Under the pieces are notes generated by a model. It saw nothing but the letters and a program-made list of their open reading frames with translations, made no database searches and had not been told where the DNA came from. The position numbers and the translations under genes were made by a program. DNA of 11,726 nt from Propionibacteriaceae bacterium. Its GTDB lineage: Bacteria; Actinomycetota; Actinomycetes; Propionibacteriales; Propionibacteriaceae. Below are positions 5,723 to 11,726 of this stretch, in pieces (within the stretch, counting starts at the first letter, position 1; each line of letters starts with the position of its first letter). The stretch lies in the NCBI GenBank assembly GCA_003153855.1, contig PMBM01000121.1, forward strand, positions 1-11,726. The letters run 5' to 3'.

Positions 5723-6268
5723 ATGAAACGCGTGACATCCAGCCAGACACTGAGCGATTCCGACAGGCGGATCCTCGCTCGCTGGGCGGCACTGTGCGCC
5801 GAACGCGTCCTGCCTCTGTTCGAGGTGGAGGTGCCGGACGACGATCGAGTACGCGATGCCGTAGCGCGCGCCCGTGCCTATGGGTGCGGCGACAGCAAGG
5901 CCGCCGACGAGATCCGGAAACGCCTTGTCGCCGTCAAGGCAGCAGGAGCAGCGACTTCTCCTGCGGGTGCCGCGGCGGCCAGGGCTGCCGCACAAGCCTC
6001 CGCTGTTGCTCACATGGGTGCGCACGCGCTGGGCGCCGCGGCCTACGCCGTCAAGGCCGTGTCACTCGCGAACCCCCATGAGCCTGGGGCGGCACCGGAC
6101 GAGCTCCGCTGGCAGCTCGACCAACTGACCCTCGAGCAGCGCGCGGCGCTCCGTCTGCTCCCCCCGCTCGGGTCGGACTCCGCGGGCCCGTTGGGTCCTG
6201 GCCTGTTGACAAGCGGCATCCTCGCCACGGTGGTTCGACAGATTCAGGCTGAGGTGGGAGTCGAGTAG
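5723..6268 (+). CDS. Imm5-like putative immunity protein
   Basis: This protein has 181 residues from ATG 5723, or 178 from GTG 5732; the GGAAAG at 5717-5722 abuts the ATG but sits 9 nt from the GTG, so the later start is quite possible. ILARWAALCAERVLPLFEVE at 17-36, then PDDDRVRDAVARARAY at 38-53 and an Ala-rich helical stretch with HMGAHALGAAAYAVKAV at 97-113 match the Imm5 immunity-protein pattern (WAa.CAeRvLp.FE ... P.D.R.r.Ai). The C-terminal part (125-181) is predicted helical, with no signal peptide. By family, Imm5 proteins protect against polymorphic toxins, but no toxin, RHS or secretion gene lies nearby. It is an orphan immunity gene or has another role. It is divergent from the AbiEi/DUF559 gene and convergent with the ATPase gene. 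Confidence 0.72.
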   Translation: MKRVTSSQTLSDSDRRILARWAALCAERVLPLFEVEVPDDDRVRDAVARARAYGCGDSKAADEIRKRLVAVKAAGAATSPAGAAAARAAAQASAVAHMGAHALGAAAYAVKAVSLANPHEPGAAPDELRWQLDQLTLEQRAALRLLPPLGSDSAGPLGPGLLTSGILATVVRQIQAEVGVE

Positions 6269-6349
6269 ACCTCGTCGGTACGGGATGTTGCCGGGGACTT
6301 CCGTCCCTACGAGCGCCACGCGGCCGCCCGCTCGGTGTCGGCCTCCGGA

Positions 6350-7525
6350 TCAGCCGACTGTCTTGAGGTACCGCCCGAAGTGGGGGACGGTGAACGCGAC
6401 GCGGCCGCGTTCACCGGAGTAGACGAGGCCCTTCTTGAGCAGGGAGTCGCGGGCGGGGGACAACGACTGGGGAGTACGGGCGAGGACCCGTGCCACCTCC
6501 GCGGTCGACACGGAGCCCAGGCTGTCCGCGTCGGCGTCAGCCATCGCGCGGAGGTAGTCGCGCTCGCCGGGGGTCGCCCGTTCGTACCGGCTCCCGAAGA
6601 ACCCCACCGCAAGCTCCGTCTCGGCCTGAGGGGCCCCGACCTGGACGTCCTCGCGGCTGATCGGCGTGCGTGGCGCGGTGTCCCAGACGGCCTTGCCGTA
6701 CGCCTGGACGAAGTACGGGTAGCCACCGGTCAGCTGGTACATCGCATCGAGCGCCTCGGGCGCCCACTCGACGCCCTCGTCGGTCGCCGGCGCCACGAGC
6801 GCCTGGTCGGCGGCCTCGCGCGGCAGACGGTCGACGAGCTGGTAGCGGAACAGCCGTTCCGAGTACGACTTCGAGGCGGACAGCACCGCCGGCAGGTGCG
6901 GGAGGCCGGCGCCGACGACGACGAGCGGCAACCCCTGCTGGCCGAGCTCGTGGACGGCGGCGCACACGGCGGACACGTCCGCGGGGCCGAGGTCCTGCAT
7001 CTCGTCGATGCACAGCGCGACGCCGCGTCCGACGTCGGAGGCGAGGCCCGCGATGTCGACGAGCAGCTCGACCAGGTCGATCTCGATGTCGCCCGAGTCC
7101 GCCCGCCCCGTCACGGTCGGCGCCATGATGCCGGGCTGCCAGCGGTCGGCCGGCTTCGACCCCTTGGGCGAGTCGCGCTCGACGAACGCCTTGAGCGCGC
7201 CGAGAACCGGCAGGGGATCGGGATGTGCCAGCTCCCGTACGGCCATGTGGAGGGCGGCACCGATCGGACGCCGCACGCTCTGGTCCGGCCGCGCCTCGAA
7301 CTTCCCGGTTCCCCAGCCCGCCCGTACAGCCGCCGACCGCATCGCGTTCAGCAGCACGGTCTTCCCCACGCCGCGCAGCCCGGTGAGAACCATCGAGCGC
7401 TCGGGACGGCCGCGTGCGATGCGCTCGAGAACGACGTCGAACTGGCGCAGCTGGTCGTCGCGCCCTGCCAGCTCAGGCGGTCGCTGCCCGGCCCCGGGTG
7501 CGTACGGGTTCTGGATGGGGTCCAT
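6350..7525 (-). CDS. AAA-family ATP-binding protein (stand-alone)
   Basis: This 391-residue protein starts at ATG 7525. Walker A is GLRGVGKT at 49-56 and Walker B LCIDEMQ at 171-177 (D174, E175). VVVGAGLPHLP near 202-212 is a sensor-1-like strand and SERLFRYQLVDRLP follows, as in the Orc1/Cdc6-like and MNS-type AAA_16 ATPases. LTGGYPYFVQAYGKAVWD marks the helical lid. The last ~80 residues, from ERATPGERDYLRAMADADAD, look like a winged-helix DNA-binding domain ending in FTVPHFGRYL. No signal or membrane helix is present. The N-terminus NPYAPGAGQRPPELAGRD is typical of actinobacterial single-gene ATPases of this kind, whose role is not established; DNA- or protein-remodelling is inference. No partner effector gene is adjacent. 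The start has no ribosome site but has a well-placed -10 element. Confidence 0.85.
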   Translation of the reverse strand: MDPIQNPYAPGAGQRPPELAGRDDQLRQFDVVLERIARGRPERSMVLTGLRGVGKTVLLNAMRSAAVRAGWGTGKFEARPDQSVRRPIGAALHMAVRELAHPDPLPVLGALKAFVERDSPKGSKPADRWQPGIMAPTVTGRADSGDIEIDLVELLVDIAGLASDVGRGVALCIDEMQDLGPADVSAVCAAVHELGQQGLPLVVVGAGLPHLPAVLSASKSYSERLFRYQLVDRLPREAADQALVAPATDEGVEWAPEALDAMYQLTGGYPYFVQAYGKAVWDTAPRTPISREDVQVGAPQAETELAVGFFGSRYERATPGERDYLRAMADADADSLGSVSTAEVARVLARTPQSLSPARDSLLKKGLVYSGERGRVAFTVPHFGRYLKTVG

Positions 7526-7531
7526 GTCCGG

Positions 7532-7537
7532 AGACTA
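7532..7537 (-). promoter_or_regulatory. Candidate -10 element for the AAA ATPase (leaderless)
   Basis: TAGTCT on the minus strand lies exactly 6 nt before the ATG at 7525, the same geometry as at 4431-4436. No Shine-Dalgarno site is present. The expected -35 position (about 7555-7560) coincides with a 12-bp palindrome. Confidence 0.4.
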
Positions 7538-7552
7538 TCCGGCTCTCTAGCG

Positions 7553-7564
7553 ATCTTCGAAGAT
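7553..7564. promoter_or_regulatory. 12-bp perfect palindrome, candidate operator
   Basis: ATCTTCGAAGAT is a perfect palindrome in the divergent region between the ATPase gene (-) and the DUF1800 gene (+). It covers the expected -35 region of the candidate ATPase promoter, so a dimeric regulator bound here could block it. A GGCGC-CGGA-GCGCC hairpin follows at 7567-7580. Confidence 0.45.
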
Positions 7565-7683
7565 TTGGCGCCGGAGCGCCGCGACCTTGAGACGAACCTG
7601 AGCGGAGACCCCGATAGCGCTCTAAACGCCCTTGCAGCTCGCAAGAACCCGCTGAGAAATTCGATCTTCATCTTCTCAGGAAT

Positions 7684-7722
7684 GGGCGCGAGAGATCCTG
7701 TGTCTCGGCTAGTCTCGCGCCC
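7684..7722. promoter_or_regulatory. 10-bp-arm inverted repeat upstream of the DUF1800 operon
   Basis: GGGCGCGAGA at 7684-7693 and TCTCGCGCCC at 7713-7722 are perfect inverted copies separated by 19 bp. The right arm overlaps a TAGTCT hexamer at 7710-7715 that could be the -10 for the DUF1800-DUF1501 operon. Two-site operator or hairpin are both possible. A smaller CTGAGAA/TTCTCAG repeat lies just upstream (7652-7679). Confidence 0.4.
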
Positions 7723-7780
7723 AGGTGACCGCTGCATCCGAGCCGCGGTGACCGGAACGGCCACCACCCCAGGAGGTTCC

Positions 7781-9916
7781 GTGACCGAACCGACGACGAG
7801 TGCCCCCACCGGGCCAGACAGCCCCGGCAGCGGCGGCCGACGCGGCATGCTGACGGCTGCGCTCCTCGGCGCAGCGGGACTCGGTGTGGCCGGCGCCGCG
7901 AAAGCTCTCAGCATGGGAGTCTCGTCCCCCGGCGCCAGCGTCACGACCACAGCACGACCCGGGCCGGCGTCCACGACGACCGCTGCCGCGCCCTCCGTCT
8001 CGTCGAACCTCCCCTCGTCGGGCGCGCCGACGACCGTGGTCACCTCATCCACCGGCCCGAACGCCGTCGACCTGGACCAGAGCTACCAGCGCACCGTACG
8101 CGCGCCTGCTCCCGTCAGCGAGCACCTCACGTACGTGGAGGTGGACATCGCCCCTGCTGCGACGGTGAGCGCAGCGGCCTCGACGAGCGCATCGGCGACG
8201 ACGTCCGCGACCGCCACGAGCAGCGTCCTCCCCGTGGTGTCGGCGACACCGTCTGTCGCGGCGAGCGCGAGTACGGCTGGGACCACCGCGGCCTCGAGCG
8301 CCGCGTCCTCGGCGGCAGGCACCGTCGCGTCCGCAGCGACCAGCGCGGCGTCGGCCACCGCGGCAGCCACGTCGGCCGCACCGACGGCCCAGACGACGAA
8401 GCAGTCGAGCAAGCCGCCCGTGGTGGTCAAGGGCGCCTTCAGCGCCGCAGCCGCGCAGGCGGTCCAGCCGGCGACCGTGTTCGGGCCTGCCGGCCCGCTC
8501 ACCGCCAAACAGGCTCAGGAACATCTGCTGCGCCGCGCGACGTGCGGGCCGCGACCCTCAGACCGTACGGAGATCGCCGCACTCGGCATCGACGCCTGGC
8601 TGGAGCGGCAGCTGAACCCGAGCTCCATCCCTGACGCTACCGGTGACGCGATCGCCGCCCGCTTCCTGACGAGCGGTACGAGCATCGCGCAGGTCGTCGG
8701 AGCGTCCCAGCAGTACGGGTGGAACGCGATGTTCGAGCTCGTGCAGCAGGTCATCGGGCGCCAGGTCTTCTCGACCCGGCAGCTCCAGGAAGTCGTCGTC
8801 GACGTGCTGGCGAACCTCGTCAACGCGACCGTACCGTCGGACTCGTTGTGGGCGACGGCCGCTGACTACCAGTACCAGGTCGTCCGTAAGAATGCGTTCG
8901 GCCGATACCGCGACCTGCTCCTCGCTGCCGAGAAGCACCCGGCGATGCTGACGTACCTCAACAACGACCAGTCGACACGCGAGCACGTCAACGAGAACCT
9001 CGGCCGTGAGCTGCTCGAGCTCCACACGGTGGGGGTGGGCGGCGGCTACACGGAGACCGACGTGCAGAACTCGGCCAAGATCCTGTCCGGCCGCACGATC
9101 CAGTGGGACGACACCAAGAGCAACTACTACCAGTTCGTCTACCAGCCGTCGCAGCACTACGTGGGGCCCGTGACCGTGATGGGGTTCACCGACCCGAACA
9201 CCGATGCGACGCAGGGCAACGCGCTGGCGGACCGGTACGTGTCGTACCTCGCGAACCTTCCGTCGACCGCGGCCCGGGTGGCACGCAAGCTGGCCGTACG
9301 GTTCGTCTCCGACGCACCGTCCGATGCGCTGGTCGCCGCGATGGCGAAGTCGTACCTCGACAACGACACCCAGATCGTTCCCGTCCTGCGCACGATGTTC
9401 AGCTCCGTCGAGTTCTGGTCGTCGGTCGGGGCCAAGACGAAGCGCCCGCAGCAGGACATCGTCTCGACCTGCCGCGCGCTCGACATCCAGATCGCCAACG
9501 CGGCGGGCAACGACTCGAAGGAGGGGATGGCCGACCTGTACTGGCTGCTCACGACCACCGACGACGCTCCGCTGCGCCGGGTGACCCCGGACGGCTACCC
9601 CGACGTCGCAGCCGCCTGGCAAGGGGCGGGCCAGATGCTCAAGAGGTGGGGTGCCCACCGCGGCCTCGCGTTCGGCTGGTCGAGCGGACTCAAGCCCACC
9701 ACGTTCTCGACGCAGCCGGCACCCGGTGCGACGGTCGGCGAGTGGGTCGACGGGATCAGCGTCGCGCTCCTGGGCGCGTACCTCCCGGGGACGGCCCGTG
9801 CGGCAATCGTCGAGTTCCTCGGGATGAGCTCCACCGACAAGGTGGACTGGCATTCCTGGGAGGGCGGCTACGTCGCGGCCCTCGTCCTCGACTCCCTCTA
9901 CTTCCAGGCCCGTTGA
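7781..9916 (+). CDS. DUF1800 family protein, Tat-like signal, long Ala/Ser/Thr linker
   Basis: This 711-residue protein starts at GTG 7781; AGGAGG at 7771-7776 is the best ribosome site in the region and decides this start over the open antisense-derived frame that runs back to 6335. GGRRGMLTAALLGAAGLG at 18-35 is a plausible twin-arginine export signal. Residues about 48-235 are a low-complexity segment, almost only Ala, Ser and Thr from 126 to 206. The DUF1800 domain fills ~240-711: AQEHLLRRATCGPRPSD at 245-261, AWLERQLNP at 272-280, REHVNENLGRELLELHTVGV at 400-419, GGYTETDVQNSAKILSG at 421-437, KRPQQDIVSTCRALD at 554-568 and PDGYPDVAAAW at 603-613. The family is widespread and always beside DUF1501 proteins; its chemistry is unproven. 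DUF1501 follows after 8 bp, so the two are cotranscribed and probably act together outside the membrane. Confidence 0.9.
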   Translation: MTEPTTSAPTGPDSPGSGGRRGMLTAALLGAAGLGVAGAAKALSMGVSSPGASVTTTARPGPASTTTAAAPSVSSNLPSSGAPTTVVTSSTGPNAVDLDQSYQRTVRAPAPVSEHLTYVEVDIAPAATVSAAASTSASATTSATATSSVLPVVSATPSVAASASTAGTTAASSAASSAAGTVASAATSAASATAAATSAAPTAQTTKQSSKPPVVVKGAFSAAAAQAVQPATVFGPAGPLTAKQAQEHLLRRATCGPRPSDRTEIAALGIDAWLERQLNPSSIPDATGDAIAARFLTSGTSIAQVVGASQQYGWNAMFELVQQVIGRQVFSTRQLQEVVVDVLANLVNATVPSDSLWATAADYQYQVVRKNAFGRYRDLLLAAEKHPAMLTYLNNDQSTREHVNENLGRELLELHTVGVGGGYTETDVQNSAKILSGRTIQWDDTKSNYYQFVYQPSQHYVGPVTVMGFTDPNTDATQGNALADRYVSYLANLPSTAARVARKLAVRFVSDAPSDALVAAMAKSYLDNDTQIVPVLRTMFSSVEFWSSVGAKTKRPQQDIVSTCRALDIQIANAAGNDSKEGMADLYWLLTTTDDAPLRRVTPDGYPDVAAAWQGAGQMLKRWGAHRGLAFGWSSGLKPTTFSTQPAPGATVGEWVDGISVALLGAYLPGTARAAIVEFLGMSSTDKVDWHSWEGGYVAALVLDSLYFQAR
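8153..8401 (+). repeat. Ala/Ser/Thr low-complexity coding segment
   Basis: Residues 125-207 of the DUF1800 protein are nearly all Ala, Ser and Thr with a few Val and Pro, and without an exact tandem unit. It would be a flexible, possibly O-glycosylated stalk between the export signal and the folded domain, similar in character to the Thr-rich linker of the FMN-binding protein at the other end of the window. Confidence 0.7.
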
Positions 9917-9924
9917 GGAGCCCC

Positions 9925-11286
9925 ATGACTCACGAGACCTCTCCACTCATCGCGGCATCCTTGCATCCCGACTGCCCCGACTGGCGCCGGCTCGGGCCGA
10001 CGACAGCTGACGCGGCCGTACGTGCCATGGCCGATGTCCACGAGATCCGCGAGGGCGGACGCGAGCAGGCCTGGTCGAAGGGCTTCACCCGGCGCCGACT
10101 GCTGGCCGGAGGCATGGGGGTCGGTGTCGCGGCGGTGGGATCGCAGCTCGTCACGACACGCGTGGCGTACGCAGCCGGGGCCGCCACAGGCACCCTCGTG
10201 GTCGTCTTCCTCCGCGGCGGCATGGACGGGCTCTCGATGCTCTCGCCGGCCGGCGAGGCTGCTGCACTCACCGCAGCGCGCGGATCCGTCGCGGTGACGT
10301 CGGGGATCAGCCTCGACCGCGGGTTCGTCCTGCACCCGGCGTTGATCGCCTTGAAGCCGTACGTGGACGGCGCCAAGCTGGCCGCCATCCCCGCCGTCTC
10401 GACGCCGGCGCTCAGCCGTAGTCACTTCCAGGCGCAGGACTGCCTGGAGCGTGGCGGCTTCAACGGCGCAGGGTCGTCGAGCGGCTGGCTGGACCGGCTG
10501 CTCGAGGTGCTCGGCGCCGGCACGACGTTCCGCTCGATCGCCGGCGGGTACAACGCGCCGCGGTCGCTGCTGGGGTCCAGCTCTCCCGTCGTGCTGGAGT
10601 CCCTCAGCGAGTTCGCCATCTCGGGGGTGGACCAGAGCCTCGTACCGGCGACCATGACCGCGCTGCGCAAGCTGTACACGGGCATCGACCACCCGATGTC
10701 GCGTCAGGCGCTCATCGCCCTGGCGGCCGCTGACACGGTCGGCCAGCTGAACACCACCGAGCAGACGCCCGCGGCGCGCGGCTACAGCGACGACGACTGG
10801 GGGCACGCGCTGTCGGCGATCGGGTCGCTCATCCGTACGGACAGCACGGTCCGCGTCGCCACGATCGACCTCGGCGGCTGGGACATGCACACCCAGATGG
10901 GGACCCAGTCCTCAGGCGACTTCTTCAACATGGCGAAGACCCTCGGTGACGGACTGAGCACGTTCTTGCACGACCTCGGGCCGACGATCGACCACACGAC
11001 GGTGGTCGTCATGAGCGAGTTCGGCCGGCGCGTGGAGAAGAACGCGAACAACGGCACCGACCACGGCCACGGCGGTGTCGCCCTGGTCATGGGCGGCGGC
11101 GTCTCGAGCGGCGTGAAAGGCACATGGGAGACCCTCGGCACCTTGGCCGACGGCGACATCCCTGGTTCGAACGACTACCGAGACCTTCTTTCGGAAGTCG
11201 TCATGAAACGGTTTGGGCTCACCGCAGCTCAGATCGCTCCGGTGTTCCCAGACTGGACGCCTACTGCAGTGGGCGCGATGGTCTAG
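9925..11286 (+). CDS. DUF1501 family protein, Tat-exported
   Basis: This 453-residue protein starts at ATG 9925 with GAGGAG at 9915-9920, overlapping the end of the DUF1800 gene. A strong twin-arginine motif FTRRRLLAGG lies at 54-63, then a hydrophobic stretch and a plausible AYA-A cleavage near 83. The 53-residue n-region before the arginines is unusually long; it contains HPDCPDWRRLGPTTADAAVR at 14-33. The DUF1501 domain follows: VVVFLRGGMDGLSML at 92-106, LHPAL at 136-140, SRSHFQAQD at 164-172, DLGGWDMH at 315-322, MSEFGRRV at 363-370 and GTDHGHGG at 377-384, with His and Asp at positions that bind metal in the alkaline-phosphatase/sulfatase superfamily. A hydrolase acting on a sulfated or phosphorylated extracellular substrate is possible but unproven. 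It is second in the DUF1800-DUF1501 operon, closed by a hairpin at 11305-11339. Confidence 0.92.
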   Translation: MTHETSPLIAASLHPDCPDWRRLGPTTADAAVRAMADVHEIREGGREQAWSKGFTRRRLLAGGMGVGVAAVGSQLVTTRVAYAAGAATGTLVVVFLRGGMDGLSMLSPAGEAAALTAARGSVAVTSGISLDRGFVLHPALIALKPYVDGAKLAAIPAVSTPALSRSHFQAQDCLERGGFNGAGSSSGWLDRLLEVLGAGTTFRSIAGGYNAPRSLLGSSSPVVLESLSEFAISGVDQSLVPATMTALRKLYTGIDHPMSRQALIALAAADTVGQLNTTEQTPAARGYSDDDWGHALSAIGSLIRTDSTVRVATIDLGGWDMHTQMGTQSSGDFFNMAKTLGDGLSTFLHDLGPTIDHTTVVVMSEFGRRVEKNANNGTDHGHGGVALVMGGGVSSGVKGTWETLGTLADGDIPGSNDYRDLLSEVVMKRFGLTAAQIAPVFPDWTPTAVGAMV

Positions 11287-11304
11287 GTCCCCCATGACAC
11301 CGGA

Positions 11305-11339
11305 AACGGGCTCGCATCTTCCCTCTGATGCGAGCCCGT
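11305..11339 (+). terminator. Strong hairpin terminator after the DUF1501 gene
   Basis: ACGGGCTCGCATC at 11306-11318 pairs perfectly with GATGCGAGCCCGT at 11327-11339: a 13-bp GC-rich stem with an 8-nt loop (TTCCCTCT), 20 bp after the DUF1501 stop. There is no T-tract, as is usual for actinobacterial hairpin terminators. Lying between convergent genes, it may also stop transcripts from nadE. Confidence 0.8.
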
Positions 11340-11348
11340 GGTGCGCCC

Positions 11349-11391
11349 GCACAACCTTCGTGGCGCGCGGACGTGGTCACAGGGGTTGTGC
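11349..11391. repeat. Loose inverted repeat between convergent genes
   Basis: GCACAACC (11349-11356) and GGTTGTGC (11384-11391) are perfect inverted arms with a 27-nt loop, 27 bp beyond the nadE stop. It could aid termination of nadE; the long loop makes this weak. Confidence 0.3.
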
Positions 11392-11417
11392 CGACGCCCG
11401 AAAGGCTGTGCGCACCC

Positions 11418-11726
11418 TCAGTCGAGGGGGACGCCCTCGAGGTCCGCGAGCCAGACGCGGGCGTTGCCGTCGGAGGGGGCACGCCAGTCGCCGCGCGGCG
11501 ACAGAGAACCGCCGGCGACGACCTTCGGCCCGTTCGGCAGCGCCGAGCGCTTGAACTGGCTGAACCCGAAGAACCGCTGCACGAACACCACCAGCCATTT
11601 CCGGATCGGCACCAGGTCGTAGGCGCGGCGCCGTTCCGGCGGGAAGCCGACGGGCCAGCGCCCGTCGTCCACGTCGTGCCAGGCGTGCAGCGCCAGGAAT
11701 GCGATCTTCGACGGCCGGAACCCGTA
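11418..11726 (-). CDS. nadE: Glutamine-dependent NAD(+) synthase, C-terminal part (cut by window edge)
   Basis: The frame is open to the last base, so the 102 visible residues are the C-terminus; the glutaminase and most of the synthetase domain lie beyond. The visible end reads [18 protein letters not shown], then [41 protein letters not shown] and [20 protein letters not shown], the characteristic tail of long actinobacterial NadE. By family it makes NAD+ from deamido-NAD+, ATP and glutamine in the cytosol. It converges with the DUF1501 gene and is unrelated to it in function. Confidence 0.93.
   Translation of the reverse strand, partial: YGFRPSKIAFLALHAWHDVDDGRWPVGFPPERRRAYDLVPIRKWLVVFVQRFFGFSQFKRSALPNGPKVVAGGSLSPRGDWRAPSDGNARVWLADLEGVPLD

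Noticed and set aside
6294..6307. Small GGGAC-TTCC-GTCCC hairpin between the convergent Imm5-like and ATPase genes
   Set aside because: A 5-bp stem is too short to call a terminator with confidence in GC-rich DNA.
6335..7780. Long plus-strand open frame continuous with the DUF1800 gene (would make a 1193-residue protein)
   Set aside because: It runs antisense to the clear AAA ATPase with Walker motifs, has no domain of its own, and the strong AGGAGG at 7771-7776 with GTG 7781 marks the true start.
8558..9946. 462-codon minus-strand open frame
   Set aside because: It is antisense to the DUF1800 domain; its Arg/Val/Gly-rich composition is the usual shadow of GC-rich coding sequence.
9898..10890. 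330-codon minus-strand open frame
   Set aside because: Shadow of the DUF1501 gene with no recognisable motif.

Overview
This window looks like chromosomal DNA of a high-GC actinobacterium. GC-rich third positions, GTG starts, weak or missing Shine-Dalgarno sites and an actinobacterial-type NAD+ synthase end all fit. The frequent CGTACG-type words make me lean, weakly, towards a Nocardioides/Aeromicrobium-like member of the Propionibacteriales. No RNA gene, CRISPR array, insertion sequence or transposase is visible.

Layout. (a) 1-2213, plus strand: a tightly packed redox operon. It encodes the C-terminal two thirds of a haem/flavin transmembrane reductase, a small exported FMN-binding protein with the SGAT flavinylation motif, and ApbE, the enzyme that attaches FMN to that motif. 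The likely path is NAD(P)H to FAD and haem in the membrane protein, then to covalently bound FMN outside the membrane. The FMN-binding gene and apbE share a reading frame and are separated by one TAG and two codons, and ApbE has no export signal. (b) 2237-3689: three small housekeeping-type genes: an uncharacterised 125-residue protein (-), a DUF427 protein (+) and an atypical SDR/NAD(P)-binding oxidoreductase (-). (c) 3741-5646, minus strand: an uncharacterised protein with three N-terminal NGH-W-WVP repeats, and an AbiEi-antitoxin-like/DUF559 nuclease-fold protein. Between them lies a 175-bp symmetrical palindrome built from four copies of a 21-nt motif, starting 9 bp after the nuclease-fold gene's stop. 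This is the most unusual object here and resembles a REP/RAYT arrangement with a different kind of associated protein. (d) 5723-6268 (+): an orphan Imm5-like immunity protein, divergent from the nuclease-fold gene. (e) 6350-7525 (-): a stand-alone AAA-type ATPase with a C-terminal region that may be a winged helix. (f) 7781-11286 (+): the DUF1800/DUF1501 pair, two proteins predicted to use the Tat export path; DUF1800 carries a long Ala/Ser/Thr-rich linker. (g) A 13-bp-stem terminator, then the C-terminal end of NAD+ synthase (nadE) on the minus strand, cut by the window edge.

Two intergenic stretches hold most of the non-coding signal. 4425-4689 holds the palindrome and a candidate leaderless promoter. 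7526-7780 is a divergent promoter region with a 12-bp perfect palindrome and a 10-bp-arm inverted repeat. No gene-free stretch exceeds 300 bp.
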